Of a stretch of DNA of 64,000 nt, positions 20,178 to 30,864 are shown piece after piece. The first letter of the stretch is position 1; the number at the start of each line of letters is the position of its first letter. The stretch comes from DASQZK01 sp963764345 (GTDB lineage Bacteria > Bacteroidota > Bacteroidia > Bacteroidales > GCA-2748055). A model generated the notes under the pieces. That model was not told where the DNA came from. It was given only the letters and a program-made list of their open reading frames with translations, and did not search any database. Both the position numbers and the translations under genes were made by a program. Location of the stretch: contig CAVXSF010000011.1 of assembly GCA_963764345.1 (NCBI GenBank), positions 55,754 through 119,753 on the forward strand. Reading direction: 5' to 3'.

Positions 20178-20977
20178 AATACACCGGGGTTATAGCAATC
20201 ATAATATACCTGCTGGCTATGATCACATCTTCCTGTGAGCTGGATGACAACCTGGATATGGATCTGCCGGAAGGGGATCCCATTCTCCTGGTTGAAGCCT
20301 ACCTGGTTGAAGGAGAGTCATTGAAAATACTTGTCTACCGAAGCAATACCCTGCAGGAACCCGTGCGGATGAATCTGATATGGAATGCTTCTGTTTATAT
20401 TATCGAAGACAATGACAGCCTGAAACTGAAAAACATTATCAATATGGAACGCGCTACGGGGTATCTGTATAATTACCTGCTTGACACCCTTGTTAATGGT
20501 AGTAAAGGAGAATATAATTTATATATTGAAGGCGAAGGCTTTAAGCCTGTCAGCGCCGTATGCCGTCCGGTAGGGGCCGTTCACATTGAAAATGTCAGTT
20601 ATCAGACTTCCGTGCTGGAGGTGAAAAGCAGGAACCTCGATGATCCTTCCGAAAATTATTATATGCTGCGATTAAACAGTTTTTCAGAGGGCTATCTCTC
20701 GGAAGTGAACCAGATCATTTCGGATCAGCATACCCTCCCGGAAGGGGATATTACAATTTCCTACCCATATGTGGAAGGAATTCAGGATTCTCTGCGCGTT
20801 GATCTTTACCGTATTGATTCCACCGCCTACGATTACCAAAGGAGTGTTTCCAATGCGCTGGGTGCCAACAGGGACCCCTTCACAGTCCCCAGTCCTTTCA
20901 GGGGAAACCTGGAAAATGCCTGGGGGATATTCACATGTATGAGCCGGGATAGTTATGTGTTGTATCCGGAAGAGTAG
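20174..20977 (+). CDS. DUF4249 domain-containing outer-membrane lipoprotein
   Basis: The 267-residue protein has a lipoprotein signal (IIIYLLAMITSSC, lipobox TSSC) and a DUF4249 body: ILLVEAYLVEGESLKILVYRS near the start, NASVYIIEDNDSLKL, YNLYIEGEGFKPVSAVCRP, and a closing LENAWGIFTCMSRDSYVLY block. DUF4249 proteins are found beside TonB receptors in Bacteroidota and probably act as surface accessory proteins; the ligand is unknown. Its start overlaps the receptor remnant by 4 bp. The gene looks complete although its partner is truncated. Confidence 0.85.
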   Translation: MKYTGVIAIIIYLLAMITSSCELDDNLDMDLPEGDPILLVEAYLVEGESLKILVYRSNTLQEPVRMNLIWNASVYIIEDNDSLKLKNIINMERATGYLYNYLLDTLVNGSKGEYNLYIEGEGFKPVSAVCRPVGAVHIENVSYQTSVLEVKSRNLDDPSENYYMLRLNSFSEGYLSEVNQIISDQHTLPEGDITISYPYVEGIQDSLRVDLYRIDSTAYDYQRSVSNALGANRDPFTVPSPFRGNLENAWGIFTCMSRDSYVLYPEE

Positions 20978-20989
20978 TTCTCCCACTGC

Positions 20990-21226
20990 ACAACAGGCCC
21001 CGATTGTATTATTGCTTTTTTTCAGCGACGATCTCCCACATTTCCCGAATCTCCTTTTGGATCAACACTTTTACCATTCGACAAAGGCACCTATACTGTC
21101 ATCCTTGATAATAAAAGTTATACAATGAACGATTCAAATGTCAGTGCAAAGCATTTTTTCATTTTAGCAGAACCAACTCTTTATGCAAACGATACAAATT
21201 TGGTTGAAATAAAACTTAATCATTAA
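20990..21226 (+). pseudogene. Orphan C-terminal fragment of an unknown protein
   Basis: An open frame without a start codon runs from just after the DUF4249 stop to TAA at 21224-21226, with plausible coding content (LPFDKGTYTVILDNKSYTMND, FILAEPTLYANDTNLVEIKLNH). It reads like the tail of a small secreted or periplasmic beta protein whose 5' part has been lost. No family is recognised. Confidence 0.35.
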
Positions 21227-21271
21227 CTTAACAGGCCTGATTGTGCTATTGTCTGAGAACACCCATATCTC

Positions 21272-21736
21272 ATGAAAATTGAAAATTCGATTGAAAGAAC
21301 ATTTGGTCCGTCGGTAATCTTCGCCGGGTATGTTTTAACCGTGGCCGGCATCCTTGCACTGACGCAGTCCCTGGCAGGTATCTTCCTTATCATTGCCGGA
21401 GCCTTTATCGCATTCTCCGTATCCGGTACGGTCATCGAAAAAGAGAAAGACAGATTAAAGTACTACACAAAGATCTTTGGAATATTTAAACAAGGCCGGT
21501 GGGAAAATCTGTCCGACTATCATGAGCTTACCATTACAAAAAACAGGAAGGTCAGAACCGTCCACAGTTTGAGTGACCGGACGATGGAGATAAAGGAAAC
21601 TGGTTATTATATTTACCTGGTAAAAGCAAATCATCAGAGGGCAGTTCCGGTAAAGAGATGTAAAACACTTGAAGAAGCCCGAATAGAAATCAGGAAATTG
21701 AGCGAAGATCTTGAATTCCCGGTTGCTAAATTTTAG
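21272..21736 (+). CDS. Small membrane protein of unknown function
   Basis: The 154-residue protein has two adjacent hydrophobic helices at residues about 13-55 (VIFAGYVLTVAGILALTQ and AGIFLIIAGAFIAFSV), then a basic cytoplasmic domain of about 100 residues (IFGIFKQGRWENLSDYHELTITKNRK, GYYIYLVKANHQRAVPVKRCKTLEEARIEI) resembling the soluble tail of small bacterial PH-like or two-TM membrane proteins. It stands alone, convergent with the fibronectin III gene downstream. The function is not recognised. Confidence 0.7.
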   Translation: MKIENSIERTFGPSVIFAGYVLTVAGILALTQSLAGIFLIIAGAFIAFSVSGTVIEKEKDRLKYYTKIFGIFKQGRWENLSDYHELTITKNRKVRTVHSLSDRTMEIKETGYYIYLVKANHQRAVPVKRCKTLEEARIEIRKLSEDLEFPVAKF

Positions 21737-21874
21737 CCGTTGCAAAAAGAGCTGGTTAGAGAAAACATGTTGATGATTGCCGTTCAAGTAAGGTTGACTT
21801 AAGCCGGGAATAAATGAAAAACATAAGGCATTGTGCAATGGTTTTCATGAGTTTATTTATCATTGGGCCATTGG

Positions 21875-23983
21875 TCATTCCGGCACCTTCACCCCTGCCA
21901 CTTTACCCAGCGCTGACTTCTTCCCGTTTTTGTAAAATGCCCTTACCTGGTATTCGTACATCAGCCCTTTATGAATGTTCTTGTCGGAATAGGTGTTTTT
22001 AGGCCTGTCAACGGATCCGATCGTCTGAAAGTTCCCGCCATTGACAGCCCGGTAAACCACATACCGGTAGTCCCCTTCTACCGGGTAGTTCCAGTTCACC
22101 AGTATCCCTCGCCGATCATCCGAAAGCGTGGCAAAAATGTTATTGACGGCCACCATAACGGGGCTGCCTGTAAATTTGAGTGTGAATTCCATAGAAAGAG
22201 GCGACAGATTCCCTGCTTCATCTTCGGCCCGTAATCGGTAGCTGTACTCTGAACCTGCGACAAGGCTTGTGTCGGTGAAGGTATGAACTCCTGAAGCCTG
22301 CGAAAAAATCCGGTATTCTGACCAGGGACCGTCATCCGTCCGCCGGCTCAGGATATGCCGGCTCACATCGTTGCTCATGCTCGGGATCCACTCCAGCCAT
22401 ATTCCCGAATCGGTGATCTTGTAGGATGAGATGACCGGAGAAAAAGGTGGAACAATATCCGGCTTTTTTAATTCGAGGATGGAAGAAAAATCTGAATAAT
22501 TATAGGATACATCAACTGCTTTAACCCTGTAATAGATTTTTTTTGTCAGGGTCTTCAGTGAAATGGTATCGATGAAAACTGTGTCCCGCACGGGTTTTGG
22601 TGTCGTACTCGAAAATACATGAGTAGAGTCATTGGCGAAGTAAATCATGTAGCCAGCCAGATCCGGCTCCCTGCCGAGTGACCATGTGACCCTGACGATG
22701 CCTGAGCTGTCAATGGATCCGGAGAGTTTAACCGGAGGCGCCGGTGGTACGGAATCAATGATCATACCATATGAAATCAGTGAAACATTTCCGTTTCCTG
22801 CCGTATCAATGGCAGCGACGACATAATAATTCGACGTTGACGGATCTGCATTCTCATCCGTCCACGACCGGGTTGAGGGTGGCAGAGGTTTATCAAACAG
22901 AGGTACAAAATCATCCAGAGAAGTATGACTTCTTCCGATCAGAAATCCTTTCAGATCTTTTTCCTGTACCTTTTTATCCCAGGTAAGCCTCATCCTGGGG
23001 CCTCCCAGGGAAGTGGCTTTCAAATGTTCCGGTGCTGAAGGCGGCGTTTTGTCACGGCCCATGGCAACAATGGGATCTGAGGGCTGGCTTTCTTCGCCAA
23101 AAGAGGTAATCCCCACAATCCGGTACCAGTAAGGCTTGTAATTTTCCTGCAATGAATCCCCAAAAATGATAATATTGCTTTCCTTCCTGACATCATTTTG
23201 CGGATTGATAAAAGGGACTGAATTTAACTTCTTGTAGCTTCTCCCTTTATTGTCTGACCTTTCAATCCAGTAAGCGGTAAACAGTCCTTCATGGAACTCC
23301 CTGTCCCACTGAAGCTGCACCAGGTTTTCCGTCTCAATGGCTCTGCTTATAAATGGTTTAGGAACTTCTGTGACATCCTCGCTGTTGACGACAAAATAAC
23401 CGGCATCAATCTTATACACTGAAGTGTCGACGGGGCAGCTGACACGGTAGATGTAGGTTTTTCCGCGTTGTATGTTGCGGTCAACATATCGAAGTCCGAG
23501 AGCATCGGCTGTGATTGCATTCATATCGGCCGCAAGCAGGGCGAACGACCACCGGTTTGCAAATTCATCGGCCATTTCCACAAAACCGGCGCCACTCCCT
23601 GAGAACGATTCCCCGTAGAGAGCCTGGGCAGCGACGGCGGCAACAGGGTTGTCAGACTTCTCACCGGCGATAGCTGCCCATTGATCGAGTGGCCAGGGTT
23701 TGATAACCGGCTCATTCAGCTGCCGATAGGATGCAGGGTCAAAACTTCCGGTATCCGGAACCAGGGTACGCTCAATCACATAGCCATACTTGTTTGCAGT
23801 TGTCCATGCACCTGGTGCATCAGGGGCCCAGCGCAGAACAATACTGTCGCCATATGATTTTGCACTCAGCTGAAGATGTGCAGAAAAAGGTTGTGCCTTT
23901 TGTTTCCCGGCCTGGGAATAACCCTCCTCCTGCATCAGAATGATCAGAAGAGGGAGAATGAAGATGACTGTTTTGGTTTTCAT
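21875..23983 (-). CDS. Secreted multi-fibronectin type III protein (last gene of the surface operon)
   Basis: This intact 702-residue protein has a signal peptide (residues 1-23, ending GYSQ) and then about five fibronectin type III-like domains. Domain signatures recur: VQLQWDREFHEGLFTAYWIERSDN, PSAPEHLKATSLGGPRMRLTWD, APPVKLSGSIDSSGIVRVTWS, PVISSYKITDSGIWLEWIPS and a last ILVNWNYPVEGDYRYVVYRAVNGG. The first 200 residues contain IQRGKTYIYRVSC. There is no T9SS sorting domain, so it is probably periplasmic or outer-membrane associated. It follows the giant TANFOR-like gene by 26 bp. It is the only undamaged gene of the four and suggests a scaffold role in a surface assembly. Confidence 0.82.
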   Translation of the reverse strand: MKTKTVIFILPLLIILMQEEGYSQAGKQKAQPFSAHLQLSAKSYGDSIVLRWAPDAPGAWTTANKYGYVIERTLVPDTGSFDPASYRQLNEPVIKPWPLDQWAAIAGEKSDNPVAAVAAQALYGESFSGSGAGFVEMADEFANRWSFALLAADMNAITADALGLRYVDRNIQRGKTYIYRVSCPVDTSVYKIDAGYFVVNSEDVTEVPKPFISRAIETENLVQLQWDREFHEGLFTAYWIERSDNKGRSYKKLNSVPFINPQNDVRKESNIIIFGDSLQENYKPYWYRIVGITSFGEESQPSDPIVAMGRDKTPPSAPEHLKATSLGGPRMRLTWDKKVQEKDLKGFLIGRSHTSLDDFVPLFDKPLPPSTRSWTDENADPSTSNYYVVAAIDTAGNGNVSLISYGMIIDSVPPAPPVKLSGSIDSSGIVRVTWSLGREPDLAGYMIYFANDSTHVFSSTTPKPVRDTVFIDTISLKTLTKKIYYRVKAVDVSYNYSDFSSILELKKPDIVPPFSPVISSYKITDSGIWLEWIPSMSNDVSRHILSRRTDDGPWSEYRIFSQASGVHTFTDTSLVAGSEYSYRLRAEDEAGNLSPLSMEFTLKFTGSPVMVAVNNIFATLSDDRRGILVNWNYPVEGDYRYVVYRAVNGGNFQTIGSVDRPKNTYSDKNIHKGLMYEYQVRAFYKNGKKSALGKVAGVKVPE

Positions 23984-24009
23984 ATCTTTTGGTTGTTTCC
24001 TTTTACAGA

Positions 24010-27000
24010 TTAATAAAGTGTTCCGGTTGCCGGCGTCACCCGTTCGGCCATCGATCCGCTGTAATTAAAAGTCCTGACAATGGGACCTGAAGCCGGCAAC
24101 TGACTGCCTGATGATGTTGGAATACGGTAAGAAAAATCGATCCCATAAAGTCCGCCGGTAAGCCTGAATTCTCCCACCGACATCCGGAGCAGGTGGTTCA
24201 GGTCATTCAATAGTGCCGGATCGCGCGCCCTGAGGGCATTCATATTTAATGGCATACCAACTACAGTTGATGATAATACCCTGCTAACGCTCGACTTAAA
24301 CTGATTGAAATCAAGCATGACGTAATTGCTGGTCTCGTATATCAGTCTGAAATTCGACGGGTCAGCTGCAAGAACAGCGGCAAAGGCGGAAACCTGGGAA
24401 CGCGATGGTCCGGAAAGTGAAGTTGAATGGCCGTTCAACATGCCTGTAAGACCCGGGTTAGCCGTTAGCTGAGCCGCATATGGATTTGTGATACCTGTAT
24501 GGCTTGCTGATCCCACACTTCTCTCAACATCCGATTCCGAAAGCGGAGACTGGACAAATCCCGGACCGACGCTGACGGCATCGACCGGTGGCCGGCCTTT
24601 GTGATGCCTGTTCAGTGAAGATACATCTCCAATGCTTAACATAGGCTGCGAGGCAAAGAACCGTTGCAGCCTGTCGGACAAATTATAGATGTAAGGCACC
24701 GGTTTTGACATATGATACGTATAGGTGAACGGTGCTGACAATCCGAGCATTGGTTTCAGTACTTCCGTCCCGTTTTTGTATAGCCCGTTAATTTCAAAGT
24801 CATCAAAATATTCCGTGATCACCGTACGAATATTAAAGATCTCAGCGATCAGGATATTCTGGTATTGAGCATTCAGCGTGGAGGTGGCCAGCTTATCTCT
24901 CAGGGTGTTAAATCTGCTCGTCTTGAAATAGTAGCTATACAGCAGGAATTCATCCCGGTTTACAATGTTTGCAGGAAGCAGAACCCCTGAGCGCTGAACA
25001 GTCGTACTGCTCTCACCAAAACTGAAGCGAAGTGGCGTCAGTGCCACAGCCGTCGGACTATGGCTCCCTACGGCGACCGTTGAAAGGTCGCCGAGCCTTG
25101 CCCGGGTTTGTTCTTCGGGAGATGGTATCCGTCGGCGGATCAGTTGCACAGCGTACATTTTACTATTATCGAGTGTCGGCAGATTGAAATCTACAAACAT
25201 ACCATGGGAAGTAAGCGGAGTTTCGACCGGCTCCCCGTCGGGAATGGGCTTGAACCTGGCAATGTATGTATATCTCTCGCCCTCCTGTGTTGCATAGAAA
25301 AGATAACTTTGACCGGCACTGAGAAACCGGAGAATTCCTTTATGACCCTGCGTTTCGCCCTGAAGGAAAAACTGTTGGTTTTCCACCGGATAGGTGAACT
25401 TCACATTCTCTGGTACGATCACAGCAGGCCTTTCCTGAGTCGTAAACGTCACCTCACGTTCCTCCTTCCATCTCTCAGAACCTTCCATCACAGGTCGGAT
25501 GGACCCGTCCCTGAAATATTCATTAGCCTGCACAGTAACTGTTATTTTATAGGTTGTAGTCGACTCGAGAGCTTCATCGAAGACGAAGGTTGCAATGCTG
25601 TTCCTCTCACTCATCTCATGATGCCCGACCACGGAATCCGCTGAACCAACATTTTTTGACAGCCGGAAAGTAGAGATGTACGGCTTAAAACGTCTGGTAA
25701 GGGTCGGATCTTCATCGGTACCTGCCGGGAATTCAAGTATCCGTTCCACCGGAAGGTTAAACGACACCCTGGGCTGTTCAAATACGCTTACGGGACTATC
25801 CTCGTCCTGCGGACGGATATCGGCAATAAACTCAATACCACTGAATGGATTAGCATTCAGAATAGTACACTTTTGTCCAACCTCAACTTTGAAATTACAC
25901 TGTCCTTCAACGAGGCCGTTGAGCACGCTGTAATGAAGTCCGGCCCTTCCCGTGAACCATTCGGGGTTGGGAAGTCCGCCGCTCATCATTATGGCGGCTT
26001 CCAGACTTATAAATGGGAACTTCCCTTTGATAAACCATAAATCGACCTTGACGCCCATCTCACCAAAGAGTCCGGCATACATCTGCCCGGTGGCGTACCA
26101 GTTATTAATCCCCGGGGCAAGCCCGGTTTCATCGCAGATCGCGGTTATTATCCTCAGTGACATTGATATCAAAGCCAAGCATGACCCTCAGGGTGGCATA
26201 GAAGACAGCAAAATCCATTTCTACGCCCATATCGAAGTACGTCCCAAAAGCAAAGCCACGTCCCGAATTATATCCTGCCTGAGAAGCATAAATTGTTCAT
26301 GGATGCCAGCTGTGATGAAACTGCACCTTCTGTGCCGAGTCGGCCCGCACCACTTCCATACAGCAGATAACGGATCTCCTCAGGTGGAGGAGGCAGCACC
26401 GAAGGAATACCATAACCGACCATCAGGTAAGTCAACAAATTTGCATCGATCGGACCCCAGGTTAATGAAAGCCCTGCACGCTGCTTCCGGCATCTCACCC
26501 ATGTAGAAATACCATTCGTCACGATCAACATGGAAGGTGGCATTGACAAACTTGTTGCCAGTCCCGCTTACCGGTCAGAATATCAAATACATTCGCATAT
26601 ATATTGAACTCACCGTGGAAATTGGCATTGCCGTCAGCCGGCATATGATAGGCGATGCTGACATCGGCCCATACTTTTGCCGACGAGCGGTCGCTCAGGG
26701 AAGCCATAATGTACCCGTTGGCAGTGATGCCGATATATGCCAGGCCGCCCGCATCGGTGAATTCCGCTGCAAGGGTGGCATCCATGTTGAATGTCTCGCT
26801 GGAAGGCTGGGTCCCGAGAACGGCTGTCAACTTCATGCCCAGGAAAGTATGGAAATCGGGGAGATACCGTACCGATGTCCTGGAGCTCTCTCCTCCCCCT
26901 GAGCCACCTTCCAGTGTTGATGAAGCCGATGGCAGTGATGTATCTTGATTCGCATATGATGATATGCTCCTCCACCAAACCCATAAATACCGAAGCCGGA

Positions 27001-30000
27001 GAATATTGGCACACCACCGGGGAAGGTCACCAGTCCGTCAACAAACCAGTAGTTGAAATAATCTTCCGTATCATAGGTTGCCGTCGTGGAATTCCGGATG
27101 GTTCCAAACATAACGGTCAGGCTGGCTCTCAGGTCCATTGGGAGAGTTACATCCAGGTATCCGCGAATGCCGTTACCATAATCATCGTCGTTGCGATAAA
27201 AGTCAAGTTCACCAGCCAGCCGGATGCTGCTTATGGTCTGTTCGATCCTGATCGAATTCAGATCCACACCATCGAAAGCCGCACTAAAGCTTCCATCTTC
27301 AAAGCTGAGGCGACCGAAAACACCAAATCCAAAAGTCGCACTGAAATCACCAAGTACAAGATCAAGGTCGAAGTCGATGCCCGGGCGAGAAAGTTCATTA
27401 AGGTTCAGCCCGATATGATGAATGTTTACAGGAAATCCCGACACACTCTTCTGAGGGCTGGCATCTGAAAAATACACGGTGTCGATATTAAAATGAGGAT
27501 CGGATGTCGAGAGTTTCAGACCCTCAAAAACGATGCCTTTGAAATCGAGTCCGGGTATCGATGATGTCTCATTTCCAACGTTACCGGTTATGCTGATATC
27601 GCCACTGAGGTTTGTCGAAACATAGCTCGAGTCGCCAACCTGTAACCTGATCTCGGAGTCGGGCCGTAAGTGAAGCCGGGCCGCCCACATGGGAATGGTA
27701 AGGGTATCGCGTGCATAGACACGACAGAGATAATTCAGATGATCGTCCCTGTATGTCAGGGCCATGTGGTAATCGAGGTTCTCACCCTCCTCAAATACCG
27801 GAATGGCCAGTTTACCCGATATACCGCCTTCCCTGAAGGTATTGGAAACGAAGTCGATGTTTATGGTGTCGAGCGACAATCCCCATCCCTTAAACGATCC
27901 TCTCTCAATGGGAAGAATATTGGTAGCCCGCAATGAAGCCGTAATACCCGTTGCATCGATAATGACATTGTGAACACCGAAGGCCACCCGGTCGGATGCG
28001 GTATTGTCTTCGAACTGACCTGGTGTCCGGATCTCGATAGCTTCCATGTAAAATCCCTGCCAGGTATTTCTCATTCTGCTGTCACCGCTGGCAAGCGTTG
28101 GATCCCCGTAAGAATCGGGGAAAGTAAACCCCGGGGGATTCTCAAGATCGGAAAGATCGAGCCAGGCATTGGAGCCTACCCAGCCCCAACCATCAACTCC
28201 AACGACCTGAAATGGATCAATGGTTATGGAGGCCATGAAATTGTTGCCACGGCAAGCTTTCAGTGAAAAAGATCCGGTAACAAAACCTTCACCCTGGGTT
28301 CCGTCTTCCTGGTCGGGCACAAGCATGGTCCTTGGGAACGTCACTTCACCCTGGATCCGTGCACAAAGAAATCCGTGGCAGTCCCAGCTGACGTAACATG
28401 ACGCTGTGGTATCGGCTGTTTCGGCGCCTTTAAAAGAAAACTTCGTATCACCGTCCTGGAACAAGTCCCAGTCCCTGGCCAGGTAAAGTCGCCCTCATCG
28501 CCCAGTCCTCCCGGGTTGATGCACAGATCGGTCACACCGAAGGCAATGAGTTTGTTTCCGATTTGCGGGAAATTGAGGTTCATGACAGCAGAGATGGTCG
28601 CGCGTTCAGCCGTGAATTCCATTTCAGTAATGGCGATGGTATATTTGTTCCCCTCAATCTCACGATCGATGCCGATGGGCATGCCTATTTCCCTTGACCG
28701 GTAAAGAAGCTGACCAGCCGTTCACCGTCCTCCAGGAAATCGCTCATCAGCTGAGCCTCCTCACCGGCCATAGAGATCACATCTCCCATGGTAGTGGAAA
28801 CATGTTCGGTAACAAAACTCCGGTCTTCCTTCGCCTTTACTTCACCCGCGAAAATCTGGCGGGAGCTGTTGAACTGGATATTTGTGAATTCCGTTTGTAT
28901 TCGGACATTGTTCAGGAAAGGGATTTGAATAATCCCTTACCGGTAAAGCGGCTGCCACCGGAAGACGTCAGCGAGGTTACATTGAGTGTGAAATTACCAA
29001 TCAACAACGATTCGCCTGTCAGACAGCGACGATTGGGGTGAACGGTCAGTAATCTCAGGAGTGGTACATACACTGATGCAGCCACCCGTAATATCTGCTT
29101 CGGTGATAGGTCCGAAGGTCTGCCGCCTCCCCCGGCAACGATGATGAAAAGGAATGTATCACTGGTGGCGTAGAAGCTGTTATCACCCGGATTATCCGGA
29201 GCATTCATCCATTTCACCCTCCAGTAGTATTTCCCGGTATCCGAGTATAGCGAACATTTCTTCCTCGTCCTTATATAATTCAGCTTTAATCGCATCTTCG
29301 TCGCTGGTAAGATCAAATTCATACCCGAGGCGACCTGAAATATCATCAATGATGGTATCAAAATTCCGGTGGCGTGATACTTCCATAACCCAGCGTTCAT
29401 CAACGATGCCGTTAAAGAATGTAGGATCCGGGTATCAGCGGCCTGAACGATCATGAAATCCGGCATCAGCTTCTCGGGAGCCTCAGCGGTTACCCAGCGG
29501 AATTTCACATCTCCTGCTTCCACCGTGTCTCCGTCATACGGCAGCAAAAGCTTGGACGGGGTCATGCCATACCCGAAAGTGGATGATACCGGTGGTGCTG
29601 TTTCCGTTCTGGATCTGTATTCCAGATCGACCGAAGTATTCCATGTATAAAGTACACCCCTGGTATATGTGGGTGGCGATTCCAGCTGGTTCTTATTGAC
29701 AGCATATACTGTGATTGTTCCTGGGTAAGATCGCTGAAATGTGTGACCCTGCGCTGTGTAGTCAGCGGTCCTGATGGCCAGCTCAGGTCCCGGTGGTGGC
29801 TGTCAAAAGCACCTCGTGGCGAAACAATGGACAGATCGGAAATAAACCTGCGGTAATCGTTGCTGTAGGGCTCATATTTAATCATCAGCGGGAAGTAGCT
29901 GAAAGGAATGATATCGCCATCTGCAGGATACTCGGGGGTTATGACCGGATTAGGTAACGGATGCCGGAGCAGCTCCGTAACGGAACGTACATACATCGCT

Positions 30001-30852
30001 GTTACCATCATTGTTAAACTGGACACTCCCCGTTGGATCATAAGCTGTAATCCGGAAAGCATATGTATAGCCTTCTTCCAGCGTAACATCGGCGTCCGGA
30101 TAGAGACTCATGTTGGTCACCATAATATCTTCCCTCTCAAAAAGAATGGGTGCTGACCTGAAGGCTTCATTTGGATCGCGTCCGGCAGGCTCAAGTTGAA
30201 TAAGCTGAAACCTGTAACGTATATCTCCGAATCCGCTTGCCGGAGGAACGATATTCCAGATGATGGGGATAATTCCGGCGGAAGGATCAATTTCATCTCC
30301 ACAAACGGGAGAGTTGATCTCAGGGGGTTCGGTATAGCTGACATCATAGGATGCACAACCGGCCAGTTCCTCAGGAATTGGAGAAAGGAATTTACCCGCG
30401 ACCTTACAATCTGCCAATCTTATACAGAGAGTGTAATGACCGTCGGGCAGGGCCTGGTTACCCCTGATCACATCCATGGTTGTTCCGCGGTAGGAAAGCC
30501 TGTCGGGATCGAACATATCACTGAGCTCTGCGCCAGTCAGGGTCAGCCCCCCGGGAGGTACATCAAAACACCGGCCCGCAGGTGCGCCCGGGTCTGTGGA
30601 TATCGAGGTTCCCTTGTCCTCATTTTTCAGGCTACCGGTCAGGGTAGCACGGTAGGTCTGACTGGTGGGATTGGAGATGGTGACAAAAATGCTGCCCTCA
30701 GACAGAGTGAAATCGGCTAACCTTATGGGATAAGGCGGGTAAATGTTAACATCGACTTTCAAAGGGAAATCCTGGGCCTGGGCGTGAAATGGGATGAACA
30801 TTCCAGCAAAAAGGAGGAATAACAGGTTAAACACTATTTTTTTTACATTCAT
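24010..30852 (-). pseudogene. Giant exported TANFOR-like protein (about 2,280 codons), broken by many frameshifts
   Basis: At least eight overlapping minus-strand frames tile one gene. The start at 30852 gives a signal peptide (LLFLLFAGMFIPFHAQAQ) and a domain typical of Bacteroidota TANFOR proteins: VDVNIYPPYPIRLADFTL, GSIFVTISNPTSQTYRATL, PGGLTLTGAELSDMF, LPDGHYTLCIRLADC, GCASYDVSYTEPPEINSP. Next come FN3-like repeats (VITPEYPADGDIIPF, KLLLPYDGDTVEAGDVKFRW). A long central beta region (28464-26833) has repeats with SIRLAGELDF and GYLDVTLPMDLRASLTVMFG. The end (26178-24010) has VNRDEFLLYSYYFKTSRFNTLRDKL. Frame changes fall near 29970, 29690, 29420, 29250, 29100, 29010, 28910, 28690, 28400, 26900, 26535 and 26200; some positions are approximate. 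Role unknown; it lies between an outer-membrane barrel and an FN3 protein. Confidence 0.72.
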
Positions 30853-30864
30853 GATCCGGGCAGA

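Noticed and set aside
24500..28700. Several 80-220-codon plus-strand frames opposite the giant gene
   Set aside because: They mirror minus-strand coding sequence with domain-level similarity to known folds; the plus-strand products have no recognisable motif or start signals.
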